DNA of 64,000 nt, taken from NCBI GenBank assembly GCA_025504975.1, contig JANUWI010000001.1:3596001-3660000 (forward strand), written 5' to 3'. The stretch comes from Plenodomus lindquistii (Eukaryota > Ascomycota > Dothideomycetes > Pleosporales > Leptosphaeriaceae). The notes under the pieces were generated by a model. The model had not been told where the DNA came from. It worked only from the letters and a program-made list of their open reading frames with translations, and searched no databases. Positions 33,238 through 43,480 of this stretch are shown one piece after another. Within the stretch, counting starts at the first letter, position 1, and each line of letters opens with the position of its first letter. The translations under genes and the position numbers were made by a program.

Positions 33238-33925
33238 TGATGAGATGGAAGTGAGGTTGAGGTTGAGGAATCTGGAGGGAAAGCTTCAAGAGTATGTATG
33301 ATGCATATGAGGCAAAAAATATGTCTTTCACACCAGTGCGGACATGTGTGAACAATCGACTCAAGACCCTTCGCTTTCTATACACTGATAACGCGGATTC
33401 CGAAGACACCGCAGACTTCAGGTTGGTAAGCGTAGTGTCCGCCATCTCTTCAACCTGCTGGAAAACGACGACGTTATGGTGATTGAGAATTGTTAGCGGT
33501 TTCTGTGACGTTCTAGTAATTGACGGTCACGACGAACTCCACTCACGCAGACCTTGCCTCTTGGCTGCTTTTTTCGGTCTAGAACAAGAGCCGGCTGGAC
33601 TCGGCACAACGGCGGCCACGCCAAACCACTTGTGAAGATTCGACGGAGACAACGATAAGTCATCGCATCCAGACACTCTCAATGGTCGATACTGTCCTTG
33701 GACTGCGGTTGCGGTGGAACGCGCCATCTGTACCTGTTTCGCTCAACGGCAATGACGCACATGCCGTTCACCACCACGACACCAACCCCAAATCGTTTAG
33801 TCACGCCCTTCCACGCCTGCATCTCCAATTCCCAGTAGCCGCAATAATTCGCCGTGAACAGCATTGCACGTTCTGCATCCAGCAGCTCACACACACGCCT
33901 TGCATGGCGGCAGCCAGCCCTCCCA
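33238..33925. promoter_or_regulatory. Divergent MFS / Zn2Cys6 intergenic region with CGG-N3-CCG
   Basis: A shared upstream region. An inverted repeat CGGATTCCG (CGG-N3-CCG) lies at 33394-33402. Inverted CGG triplets are the usual target of Zn2Cys6 dimers. It is about 160 bp from the transporter start and 530 bp from the regulator. Other isolated CGG triplets occur at 33590-33620. The link to this regulator is inferred from position. Confidence 0.4.
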
Positions 33926-35638
33926 ATGAGCGTCACTTTCCCGCCGGCTGTGACCTTGCCCTTTACACTGCCGACCAAGGCGTGCCACAATTGCCGTAAG
34001 AAGCGTTGGCGCTGCGATCGCAGTCTACCCAGTTGTCAGAAATGCCTGGGTGCGGGGACGGAATGTTTGGGGTACGGGAAGTTGTTTGTGTGGAACCGGG
34101 GGGTTGCAAGCAGGGGCAAGATGATGGGGAGGGGGTTTGATGAGAGTGGGAAGAGGGGCGAGAATGAGGAGGCTAGAGTGAAAGAGGGACGGGGACAGGG
34201 ACAGGTGTTGGTTTGGGATCATGAGGAGAGCTCAAACCAACAGCAAGCCTGTTCAGCTGGTGGAAGCAAGGATGCTAATGATGATTTGAACGCCACCACA
34301 TCCCCCGATACTGAGGAGGAACCTCTCGAAATGGTTGTTCAGAGGCCATTGGTGGATCCTTTGGTCAATGATCTTGACCGCAACTCAAGATACTACCTCT
34401 ACCACTACGCCACGCAGCTAGCCGAAGTCATGGTGGTCTACGATATGCCCGGCGCAAATCCGATGCGTGATATCATACCTGCAACGTCTGCCTACCCACT
34501 CTTACTGCACATAATCGTCGCCAACTCCGCCTTTCACGTATACAACATCACACGCAACCCCATGGGCCAGTCGGCGTACCAGGGCGATCAAAGTCCGACC
34601 GTCCAAGCCTACTACCAAGCCGTCAGTCGCTTCGGCGGTCCACTCACGTCCTCCTACCACGATGCTCTCATGGCTAAACACCATGCTATCGGCCTCCTGG
34701 CAGAGAGCGTAGCTACGGTCAACCCCTCCAACATCGATCTTATCCTCGTAACTATCCTTCTCTTCGTCAACTACGCCCTCGTCGAATCCGGCCGCGACAA
34801 ATGGAAAGTGCACATGGACGGCGCACTCAAGCTTATCAAACTCCTGGGTACACCACCCTACCTCCAACGACCAATGAGTCGGCTTCGCCAAACTATCCTT
34901 TCAGACTTCCTCGTCTTCCACATTCTCGGCTCAACATTCACATTCTCCAGCATGCCAGGTCTAATTCCAGACTCCATCGAACTGGAACCTATCCTTCGCT
35001 ACGCCGAGACAAACAACTATCTTTCCTGTCCTGGACCCCTCTTACGTATAATGATTGAGTCTTTCGCCCTGCCTGACTCCCAGGACTCTCCGCGCGTTAC
35101 GGCTATAGGAACAGATAGTGTTCAAGATCAAGTCGGCATGTTACTCCAGCGCGCACTCGCGTTCGACCCCTACACATGGAGCAATTCTTTCACTCCATCA
35201 TCGCCCGATGAAGACCTCTCCCATCGGATCCGTATAGCATCAGCACATCGCTCCGCAGTCTGCATATACCTCGCACGCGTACTACCTTCCACAAACCCCT
35301 TGCTGGACCCATCTTCCGGCTCCGCACTCGTATCACTCACTGGTCTCGCAGACGACGTAGTACACCACATTTCCCATCTCAAGCCCGGCAACGCGCTATT
35401 CAAAAGCATCTGCTGGCCGCTCTTTCTCGCAGGGGCGGAAAGCGAGGATCCCGCGCAAAGAGAGTGGATCATGAATACGCTGGATGAACTGTATGGACTC
35501 ATGTTTTGGGGCTATTTGCACACCAGCAAGAGGGTATTGGAGGCGATCTGGAAATTGAAAGATGCGGGAGAGCTGGGCAGTGGGAATTGTTGGGTTGAAG
35601 AGGTCAAGGATTTGGGAAGTGAGATTCTGATCGCTTGA
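33926..35638 (+). CDS. Zn2Cys6 transcription factor, ACR-2-like
   Basis: An intronless 570-aa protein from ATG 33926. The zinc cluster is near the N-terminus, residues 20-48: 'CHNCRKKRWRCDRSLPSC' followed by 'QKCLGAGTEC', a C-x2-C-x6-C-x6-C-x2-C-x6-C pattern. It is followed by 'LGYGKLFVWNRGVASRGKM', a hallmark of the group named after the Neurospora acriflavine sensitivity protein ACR-2. A low-complexity linker (about 60-130) leads to a fungal_trans_2-type helical domain, with 'SRYYLYHYATQLAEVMVVYD' at its start. It should act in the nucleus as a DNA-binding regulator. The frame is open upstream of ATG 33926 only through non-ATG codons. The adjacent divergent transporter is the most likely target. 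Confidence 0.9.
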   Translation: MSVTFPPAVTLPFTLPTKACHNCRKKRWRCDRSLPSCQKCLGAGTECLGYGKLFVWNRGVASRGKMMGRGFDESGKRGENEEARVKEGRGQGQVLVWDHEESSNQQQACSAGGSKDANDDLNATTSPDTEEEPLEMVVQRPLVDPLVNDLDRNSRYYLYHYATQLAEVMVVYDMPGANPMRDIIPATSAYPLLLHIIVANSAFHVYNITRNPMGQSAYQGDQSPTVQAYYQAVSRFGGPLTSSYHDALMAKHHAIGLLAESVATVNPSNIDLILVTILLFVNYALVESGRDKWKVHMDGALKLIKLLGTPPYLQRPMSRLRQTILSDFLVFHILGSTFTFSSMPGLIPDSIELEPILRYAETNNYLSCPGPLLRIMIESFALPDSQDSPRVTAIGTDSVQDQVGMLLQRALAFDPYTWSNSFTPSSPDEDLSHRIRIASAHRSAVCIYLARVLPSTNPLLDPSSGSALVSLTGLADDVVHHISHLKPGNALFKSICWPLFLAGAESEDPAQREWIMNTLDELYGLMFWGYLHTSKRVLEAIWKLKDAGELGSGNCWVEEVKDLGSEILIA

Positions 35639-36698
35639 GGGGTTCATGAAGGTTCAGTGAAGAGGTGGGGAGTTCATGGACTAAGGGTCGAAACATAGCC
35701 TTCGAGATAGGCTAGGGAGGGTCTCAGTGATTGCTGTGATCTTGGCGCGTCTGGCCCGTGGGGGATCAGCCACCATTGCTGCCCATATATCGCATGTTGC
35801 GATGCTTCGGGCGAGAATCTTGTGCGCTACAGATAAAGGCTGTTCATCAGTAGCCTCGAGAACGTATCGATACCTGTATGAGATGGCATTCTGGAATTGA
35901 GCGACCGCACGATGAAAACAAGGACGACGATGTTCTGATTGGCTCAAGGCGCCCACTGCCTAACGCGGCACTGTTCCGAGACATTCCGGGCGTCATCGGG
36001 GGCCGCACGAGACCACCACAGCCTCACTGCTGATCACCCACATCAACACCATATCTGTCAGAACAGTGTGCACAATGAACAGCACAGCATGTACACAGTA
36101 CACAAATGTGCATCCATAGCAGCCCTCTGCGCGCTTGCTGCAAGACCCTGCCATTCTATTCTTAGCCGCCTAACCTCATCAAACTCGCCAACCATTCACA
36201 GACCCTTACCCCCACGATGCATCTTCCCCATACGGCATTCCTTTCATGCATCGCGCTTATATATGCTCGTTCTCTGTCCCCGCCATTTCGCGACTCCTAT
36301 CTGCATTACCCGCCTCCAGTCGTTGAGCCCAAGATCCTAAGCCTGAAACACCAACCTGTTGCAGGCCAGGTACCTCTAAACCTAGCGCCCAGGTGAGACT
36401 GTGTTTCTTCCGCTGTACCCACATTGATTGCCATATTGGGCTGGAGATGCTACCTCGGGTCAGTGGGCGACTGCGCGTGTAATGAGCGGATGGTGGCAGG
36501 TTTGAGGAACATCAGCGCGTGGCGGCTTGGATCTGTCGCACATGGGTTGGGAGATGGTATAGAAGGTGTGGCATGGTAGCGCGGAATTCGCTGTCGTCAA
36601 ACTTTTACGCAGCGCTGTCATTCATTTCATCAATTCTCATTTTCTCGCTGCCGGCCAGCATTCCCATTGCGCAACGTTCACAACGCGAGTTTCCCATA
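35639..36698. other. Intergenic / upstream region
   Basis: No gene recognised. The GH76 reading frame is open upstream of its chosen ATG (to 36519), with another in-frame ATG at 36573. That extension would bury the signal peptide and is treated as leader. Confidence 0.45.
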
Positions 36699-38066
36699 AT
36701 GCTTCCTTCATCACTCCTTCAGTTACTCTGGCTGTGCATACCGCTCGTTCCTAACGTTTCCGCGCAAAGCTTCGAGGATACAATTGTCGACCCCATAAAG
36801 CGCGCAGAATACGCGCTCTCAACGCTGCAGATATGGTACAACGCTGGGGCAGGGATTTGGGACACAGCAGGCTGGTGGAACGGCGCGAACATAATGACCA
36901 TGATCGGCAACCTCGCAAAGGCCGACCCAACCAATGAACGACTGCAAAGCCTTGCAACACGAATCTTTGCAAACACATTGACGCAGGGACCAAGTAGTAA
37001 TCCACAGCCCGGAATCGAAAAGGAAGCCCTGCGAAGACGAGCCTTGGATGCAGACACAGGAAACACAACATTCATCCTCTTCAACAACACCGGTTTCGAA
37101 ACAGGCTACACCAAACTCCTCGACCCTTCCACCAGGGAACCCCTGACTACATACCCGTCTACCTGGAACAACCCAAATCCCTACATCGACATCACCAGCC
37201 TCCCCATCTTCCAATCTGAAGCCAAAGCCAAAGCCGGTTCCCAAGAAGTCCTAACAACCTCGCTAAACCCCGACGACTGGCTCGACGGCTTCTACGACGA
37301 CGACCTCTGGTGGGCACTCGCGTGGATTAACGCCTACGACCTCACTCAAGACCGCTCCTACCTTACCCTCGCCGAAAACATCTTCGCTGCCGTCACAAAA
37401 GTATGGCCAACACGGTGTTTCGGCGGAGGAATATACTGGTCCTGGGAGCGCGAGTACATGAACGCCATTGCGAACGAACTATTCCTTTCTACCGCCGCGC
37501 ATTTGGCGAACCGCGTAACGGCGGATAGGAAGGGCGCGTATGTTGATTGGGCGAAGGCGACACTGGCTTGGTTCTTGAGGAGCGGAATGATAAATGAAGA
37601 AGGCACTATTAATGATGGGCTGGACGATAGTTGTAGTAACAACGGCGGGGCGGTATGGTCGTATAACCAAGGCGTTATCCTCGGTGGGTTGGTCGAACTC
37701 CAACGCGCGGCTCCGGATCCATCGTATATCTCGCTTGCGCATCGTATTGCCAAGGCCGCTTTGAAGAAGCTCTCAGACGACAATGGGGTCATTCATGACG
37801 GGTGCGAGCCAGGTTGTGGTGGCGATGGGAACCAGTTCAAGGGAATCTTCATGAGGAATTTGCAGGCGCTGCATAAGGAGTCGCCAGACGCGGCGTATGT
37901 GGATGCTGTGAGAATTAATGCGGACAGTATCTGGAAAAATGATAGGGGAGGGGATATGGGGGTTGTGTTTGGAGTGAATTGGGCGGGGCCGTATAGGGGG
38001 CCGGCGAATGCGTCGATGCAGAGTAGTGCTATGGATGCACTTGTTGCTGCTATTGTTGTAAAGTAG
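36699..38066 (+). CDS. GH76 alpha-1,6-mannanase-like protein, secreted
   Basis: A 455-aa single-exon protein. The signal peptide is residues 1-22 (MLPSSLLQLLWLCIPLVPNVSA). The body fits glycoside hydrolase family 76, an (alpha/alpha)6 barrel. 'WWNGANIMTMIGNLA' is the first conserved block, 'WLDGFYDDDLWWALAWINAY' contains the catalytic Asp pair, and 'FGGGIYWSWEREYMNAIANE' and 'VWSYNQGVILGGLVEL' follow. GH76 enzymes hydrolyse alpha-1,6-mannan; Dcw1/Dfg5 relatives act as transglycosidases attaching GPI proteins to the wall. No C-terminal GPI signal is evident, so a soluble extracellular enzyme is more likely. Codons appear normal and no lesion is seen. Confidence 0.9.
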   Translation: MLPSSLLQLLWLCIPLVPNVSAQSFEDTIVDPIKRAEYALSTLQIWYNAGAGIWDTAGWWNGANIMTMIGNLAKADPTNERLQSLATRIFANTLTQGPSSNPQPGIEKEALRRRALDADTGNTTFILFNNTGFETGYTKLLDPSTREPLTTYPSTWNNPNPYIDITSLPIFQSEAKAKAGSQEVLTTSLNPDDWLDGFYDDDLWWALAWINAYDLTQDRSYLTLAENIFAAVTKVWPTRCFGGGIYWSWEREYMNAIANELFLSTAAHLANRVTADRKGAYVDWAKATLAWFLRSGMINEEGTINDGLDDSCSNNGGAVWSYNQGVILGGLVELQRAAPDPSYISLAHRIAKAALKKLSDDNGVIHDGCEPGCGGDGNQFKGIFMRNLQALHKESPDAAYVDAVRINADSIWKNDRGGDMGVVFGVNWAGPYRGPANASMQSSAMDALVAAIVVK

Positions 38067-38562
38067 ATATTTAATTGAGATTTGATACCCCGTGATAGTC
38101 AGTCAAATTGTCGTGTCGGTTTGCAATGGCGTGGTATCAAACCCAAGTTTTTCTTCTTGAGGGTTACGGGAGAAAGAACAGCGCGTGATGATTGAGATGC
38201 GTAGTCTGATTTACGACGATAGCACATATGCTCCATGTTCAGAAAAATATGTGCTGTTTAAGTGACTGAACAGGGAGATTGAGGAGTCGTACATGTCTGA
38301 GACCTTGGAATGGTATTCAAGTAAATCATGTCTAAGGACCAAATCGAATCGGAGGAATGAATCTCAACCTGAGTAGCATACTCAGGAATTGACGAGAGCA
38401 ATAATGAGAATTTTGAAAAATTGCTGAGCCTGTCAATTTCAACCTCGATGCGCCATCATCGCTCGCTATCTGCCATTACATACCAAGTACCCTGGTCTCC
38501 GTCCTTGACTCTTCGCGTCGTGTCGCTGTTACCACAGACATCTCGTGAGCAATATCTTGTCC
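38067..38562. other. Convergent 3' intergenic spacer
   Basis: Separates the GH76 gene (plus) from the FMN oxidase gene (minus). No feature seen. Confidence 0.5.
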
Positions 38563-39762
38563 TCAAAGTCGACTCACAAATCCGCTCCTATCAACCTTGA
38601 CCAGATATTCTTTCCTGATATCCTCAACCTTCGTCACGCCGGCAAGTCCCATGCACAGCCTGATCTCATCCTCAAACAACTTCAACGCCAACTCAACACC
38701 CTCTTGTCCCTTATACGCCAATCCCCACAACACAGGTCGTCCGATCCAAACAAAGTCTGCACCAAGTGCAAGCGCCTTGAAGACATCGGTACCATGCCTG
38801 ACGCCTCCATCTATGTGCACAGGGATCTTCTTCTGGCCCTGGGCTGAGTGAACGGCTTCCACGACCTCAGGCAGCGCATCGATAGTCGCCAACGCACCGT
38901 TCAGCTGACGCCCACCGTGGTTCGAAACAATGATGCCGTCGACGCCGTGATGGCATGCAAGAAGCGCATCTTCAGCTGTTGCAACACCTTTGACCCAAAC
39001 TTCCATTTCAGGATGGCATATTTCCTTTAGCCATGCAATGTCGCGATCCCAGTTCAATGTCGGGTTCGGCGCATGCGAATGGAAAGTGATGGGGCCTTTG
39101 GGTGGTGTTCTCCCATCTCCGCTGACTTCACTCGCATCCTCCTCTGCATCCTTCCCACCCTCATCGATATCCTCCGTTCGGTTGAAGTTCGCAGCGCTGA
39201 GGTGGTGAGGTAGCTTGAATTGATTCCTGATCTCCATGTTACGCCGACCAAGGAGTGGCGTATCGACCGTCAGCATGACAGCCTTGTAACCAGCCTTCTT
39301 TGCGCGAAGGATCAAAGCACGGGACTTTGCGCGTTCTTCAAAGAGATAGAGCTGTAGTGCTCCGGGATGATCGGCACCTAATGCGCCCCTGACGTCCTCG
39401 AGACTTGTCGTGCTGAAACTGCTCAGACCCATCACCACGCCTTTCTTTTTGCATGCACGTGCTGTGGCCAGTTCGCCATCGTCGTGTGCGAGACATTGCA
39501 TGGCTGTTGGTGCAACACCGAGGGGAATGCTGTTTTTGAAGCCGAAAATGCGAGTGCTTGTATCAATGGAGGAAATGTCGCGAAGCACGCGTGGCCGGAT
39601 ACGGTACTTTTGGTATGCGGTGATGTTTTCGCGAAGCGTGGAACCTGAGTCTGCGCCTTCATTGTAATAGTCGCGGGTTTGCTTGTCCATGCGTTCTGCC
39701 GCCAGAACCTCAAGCTCGCCAATGGTGAGGCAATTCAGATCATGGTCCTTGGAGTTCGCCAT
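38563..39762 (-). CDS. FMN-dependent alpha-hydroxy-acid oxidase, peroxisomal (PTS1 SRL)
   Basis: An intronless 399-aa TIM-barrel flavoenzyme of the glycolate oxidase/lactate oxidase family. 'RDYYNEGADSGSTLREN' carries the substrate-binding Tyr, 'PLGVAPTAMQCLAHDDGE' and 'LTVDTPLLGRR' line the FMN site, and 'IIVSNHGGRQLNG' holds the catalytic His and Arg. 'VHIDGGVRHGTDVFKALALG' and 'VWIGRP' form the FMN phosphate site. The enzyme oxidises an (S)-2-hydroxy acid to the 2-oxo acid, making H2O2. It ends in Ser-Arg-Leu, a type 1 peroxisomal signal that fits peroxide production. Loop 4 contains an acidic insertion of roughly 25 residues (EDIDEGGKDAEEDASEVSG). That loop sets substrate choice in the family, so specificity cannot be guessed. 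Confidence 0.92.
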   Translation of the reverse strand: MANSKDHDLNCLTIGELEVLAAERMDKQTRDYYNEGADSGSTLRENITAYQKYRIRPRVLRDISSIDTSTRIFGFKNSIPLGVAPTAMQCLAHDDGELATARACKKKGVVMGLSSFSTTSLEDVRGALGADHPGALQLYLFEERAKSRALILRAKKAGYKAVMLTVDTPLLGRRNMEIRNQFKLPHHLSAANFNRTEDIDEGGKDAEEDASEVSGDGRTPPKGPITFHSHAPNPTLNWDRDIAWLKEICHPEMEVWVKGVATAEDALLACHHGVDGIIVSNHGGRQLNGALATIDALPEVVEAVHSAQGQKKIPVHIDGGVRHGTDVFKALALGADFVWIGRPVLWGLAYKGQEGVELALKLFEDEIRLCMGLAGVTKVEDIRKEYLVKVDRSGFVSRL

Positions 39763-40225
39763 TTTTGGGAGTGAATCGACAACTGTGCCGGGTACAAGAT
39801 GGTAACGTTCCGTTGAATATCGGGACGATATAAGGAGTTAGGGAGATATCAATTGTTTTGAGAGCGGATATTTCAGGAATGTGTCATGATACTTTTGAGC
39901 GCTGCGACGATCTTAAAAGCATCGGCCATGCGGATGATGACGGTATTGACTGCAGCTGATTTCCCGGCTTTCTCACCGAGCGGCTGGCCAGCTAAGCTTC
40001 CGGTACTCCCACCGAGAGATTGCCGATCTCGGTCGACCTATCTATTGGCTAATGCGACGTAGAAGTTCGAACATAAACCTTCATAATTAACGCAATTACA
40101 ACAATGGTTAACACATGAAGATTGTTGACAGATTGGCTTGCATCTTGATCTGGCAAGAGGCCATCGATCATGGTCGAGATGCTCTTGGCCTCGCTACCTA
40201 TTTCTTGCTCCGAATTCCTCGCGCG
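39763..40225. other. Intergenic spacer
   Basis: Upstream of the FMN oxidase and downstream of the GH1 gene, both on the minus strand. A short open frame on the plus strand from 40115 overlaps the GH1 3' end and looks like its shadow. No feature seen. Confidence 0.45.
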
Positions 40226-42106
40226 CTATGCCGCCTGCCTCCGACTCTCGATAAAATCTACGAAATCGAAGAAACTCTTCTTATATCTGCGTTCCTGGGT
40301 TGTACGATTAACAGTCTGGATGCCAAAGTGCTGATCGTAATCGCCAAATTCCCAGTTGTCCATGAAGCTCCATGCGAAAGCACCAATAAACTCCACGCCG
40401 TCTTCCCAAATCGCCTTGAGACCCTCGTTGAGATACGATTGGTAGTACCAGCTGCGAGGGCTGTCGAATTCTTGGTCGGCCTGCTCCTTCAATGCCTCAC
40501 CGAACACCGGGAAGCCGAACTCGGTCACCGCTACAGGGGCGCGGAAAGTATTGTACAGATAACTAAGATAGGTGCGGAAATACTCAGGGGTGAGGTAGAC
40601 GTAGGACTGGCTACGGTATCCAATGTTCCACCCAGTTGTGGTGGTCGTGCTTTGCGTGACACAATAAGGCCGGAGCGAATGAGTAATGTTGGCGGCACAC
40701 TCGGCGATTGTGTTGTTCGGCGGTGGGCTTACAACGGTCGCGGTGTACGGCTGAATCGAAAGGAAATCTGCGGTTCCATTGATATATTGTAGGTCTTCAG
40801 TGGTGAGCGGTACGTAATCCGAAATGGTCATTTTGAAAGATTCGGGGTAGTCCTGTCCTAGGAAAATGGGGTTGGCAAAGGTCGCCAGCTGAAAGGAATT
40901 GAAATGGGACGCGGCGTCAATATCGGCGGGATCCGCTGGGTTGCGAGGGACACCGAAATTGTCGTTGAAAGTCAAGGAAACTTTCCCAGAGCCACGGACC
41001 TCCTCGTGGTAGAAGTGGTAGAGCCGGGCATGCGCCTTAATGACAGTGTTGATCGACCTTCCATTGCGAGAACCAAGAAGTGGCTCATTGAAGGTCCACC
41101 AGATCGGCACGCGGTCTGCAAAGTGAGTCATGACAACTTTGCCATAGTTAACGAAGGCATCCTCAAACGAGACATTGTTGTATGATCGATGGAAGCCGGC
41201 ATCGTTATACCCAATACCACCCGTTCCGGCTTGCACCGCGGTTTCAGAAACATTAGGGTAGAACTGCAAAGGACTATCCGTATGGTGAAGCACAATGGCG
41301 GGCTGCATGCCCTTCTCAAGAACAAAGTCGATGAGGTCGTCATAATGTGCAAGGCCTTGCTTGTTGACCGGAGTACCTGGAAGAGCGAATGGAAGGATGC
41401 GCGTCCATGGGATTGAGAATCGGTAGTATTTGACACCCATGGCCGCAATGCGCTCAATGTCTTGCTTGTAGAGGTAGTAGTTCTCGTTTGCAACAAAGTT
41501 GCTCGCCCTGCCTTGCGCCAACAAACTGAGTACATCAATGTGAGTGGGTGTCCGACCTTCGTCAGCAATTGCTCCTTCGATCTGACATGCTGATGCTGCT
41601 ACACCTAGCATGAAGTCGGCGGGAAATTCGTAGCAGCTTTGAGCGCCGAAGACCTCAGGAGGAGGCAGAATCAATTCGCCTGTCGGTACAGGCGTAGGTG
41701 ATACGGTCGTAGAGTATATGCCTCTCGTGAAGTTCACCCATGGAACAGTCGTCCATAATGCAGTCCAAGAAGCGTTGCCAAATGGATTCTGTAGATCCGT
41801 TGCTGATGCCGTGACGAGTGGATCCCAATATCCCCAATGAGTGGTGGTCAGATTAGGCACCAAACTGCTGAGCGAAGCGTAACCAGGTGCGTATGAGGTT
41901 GTAGTTGTGGGAGCTGGACGGGACGTGGCCGTACGGACGGTCTCCGTCTGTGTATAGCTAAAATCCCGAAACATGTACGAAGGACGAGCGGTCGCGTAGG
42001 AGTTGTTGGCGGCACATTGCGATCGGGATGATGGTCCTGCGGCTGGAAGATAGACCTGCTGAGCGGATGCTACAGCAGTAATAGACAGGAGCACTTGGGC
42101 TTTCAT
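40226..42106 (-). CDS. GH1 beta-glycosidase, secreted, with N-terminal extension
   Basis: A 626-aa single-exon protein with a short signal peptide (MKAQVLLSITAVASA). Residues 20-160 are a Thr/Ser/Pro-rich extension of about 140 residues that GH1 enzymes normally lack. The GH1 (beta/alpha)8 barrel starts at 'FPADFMLGVAASACQIEGA'. The acid/base Glu lies in 'PIWWTFNEPLLG', and the nucleophile Glu in 'APVAVTEFGFPVFG' (usually TENG). 'GAFAWSFMDNWEFGDYDQHFG' is the conserved aglycone-binding end. Many N-glycosylation sites fit an extracellular enzyme. It probably hydrolyses beta-glucosides, perhaps plant glycosides, but substrate is inferred. The TEFG variant next to the nucleophile is shared by some fungal secreted GH1 proteins, as far as I recall. 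Confidence 0.92.
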   Translation of the reverse strand: MKAQVLLSITAVASAQQVYLPAAGPSSRSQCAANNSYATARPSYMFRDFSYTQTETVRTATSRPAPTTTTSYAPGYASLSSLVPNLTTTHWGYWDPLVTASATDLQNPFGNASWTALWTTVPWVNFTRGIYSTTVSPTPVPTGELILPPPEVFGAQSCYEFPADFMLGVAASACQIEGAIADEGRTPTHIDVLSLLAQGRASNFVANENYYLYKQDIERIAAMGVKYYRFSIPWTRILPFALPGTPVNKQGLAHYDDLIDFVLEKGMQPAIVLHHTDSPLQFYPNVSETAVQAGTGGIGYNDAGFHRSYNNVSFEDAFVNYGKVVMTHFADRVPIWWTFNEPLLGSRNGRSINTVIKAHARLYHFYHEEVRGSGKVSLTFNDNFGVPRNPADPADIDAASHFNSFQLATFANPIFLGQDYPESFKMTISDYVPLTTEDLQYINGTADFLSIQPYTATVVSPPPNNTIAECAANITHSLRPYCVTQSTTTTTGWNIGYRSQSYVYLTPEYFRTYLSYLYNTFRAPVAVTEFGFPVFGEALKEQADQEFDSPRSWYYQSYLNEGLKAIWEDGVEFIGAFAWSFMDNWEFGDYDQHFGIQTVNRTTQERRYKKSFFDFVDFIESRRQAA

Positions 42107-43480
42107 AATGGCGAATCGATGCTGCCGGCCTGTAGTCTCATCAAGGCATATACCAGCATCTTATAAGCCATTTTATCGGGGTCGTCGGAAGTTTCGATCA
42201 TCGGCCTGTGGGGATTGATTTGTACAAGAAATACCATAGTAAGCATCGGACTGACCCTGGTTAAAGTCTAACGAATAACAGCTCTCCTCTGTGGTGAGAT
42301 GGAGCAGGTGGTTTGTCAACTTCCAACCAGCATGTAATACGGTGTGTCTATACCTTGTGCGTGCTAAGTGCCTGCGGCCCTTTGACTTCAGACAGCATGT
42401 GTGACGCAGTACTTGACGATGTCGGGCGGCACGTCTAGCTTATTGGGGGCTGGTGTCGGCGTAAACCTCGGAAGAGGAGACCTCAACGCGGGGTAACTGG
42501 AGTCCACGTACGATGATCTATGTGATTGTGGAGAACGATGGTGTTTTCTGATGCCTTTCACAGTAACGTCGTGTTTGACTGAGCAAGGGTAAGCGAGGAT
42601 CATATGTTGGTGTTGCAGTCGCACTCGGAGCCAAGACGGAGAAGCCTGGCAGTACCTAATTACATGCTGACTGCCTAATAACTGTGAGGGCGGTGGGCGG
42701 CTCATGCCTTCCCCAACATTCTTAGGTCATCACACTATTCATCTGTCAATTCGAGCACTTCTATCCACAATGAGAAAATAGTATATACAGCCGAAACCCT
42801 GATCTGCCAAATTCATAATCCGCCATTTTGGCATCCACAGAACCAACTTGTTCCGTTGAATTCGTCCCCCGATTTACCAAACAAAGCAACACTTCAGCCT
42901 CGTTGCCCCAAGGCTCAGCATCTACATGTCCTGACATGTAGAGTATGAAGTCGCTCATAGAGCGTCTTGCCTTTGAGAAATCATTGGATTATGACAACAT
43001 CACTACTTGCAATGACTTCACCAGGCACGAAGTTGACCATCGTGTCGCCTCAAAAATATGGATATAATCGCTTTGTGCAATGCACATACGTATCATGAAC
43101 TAGCAACAGACGTCTTGGCATCCTTATCTTAGTCAAGTAAAGTCACGATATCAGGTGTGGACTACATGCTTATACGACAGGGATATGCATTCTTCGATTG
43201 GACACTCTAAGTGTGGGTCCCACGCAGCCTCATTCTGACATGCATGAGGTTATGTTGCCAACGAGGCTGATCACTCGCCCAAAGCTAGACGACAATCTAA
43301 TTTAGCGACTAGTACCACACAATCCTGCAGTCAGCCGTCTTACTTCTGCCTAGAATTCGAAGCAATCATGGCCGTGTGGGCAAGATCAATACGACTGCAT
43401 AAGTTGAAACCAGCTCCACGATCTCAAAAGTCAAACTCATCCATTCATTCTGCATATTATCCTGACCTAAGATACTGCAG
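42107..43480. other. Intergenic, no gene recognised
   Basis: A 65-codon minus-strand frame at 42958-42761 has a protein-like composition but no recognisable family. The missing 5' exon of the membrane-protein gene at 43481 should lie toward the right end. Confidence 0.4.

Noticed and set aside
35681..35956. A 91-codon minus-strand frame after the Zn2Cys6 gene
   Set aside because: No recognisable content.
42761..42958. A 65-codon minus-strand frame with protein-like composition
   Set aside because: Too short and unmatched to call; it could be a relic, but nothing supports it beyond composition.
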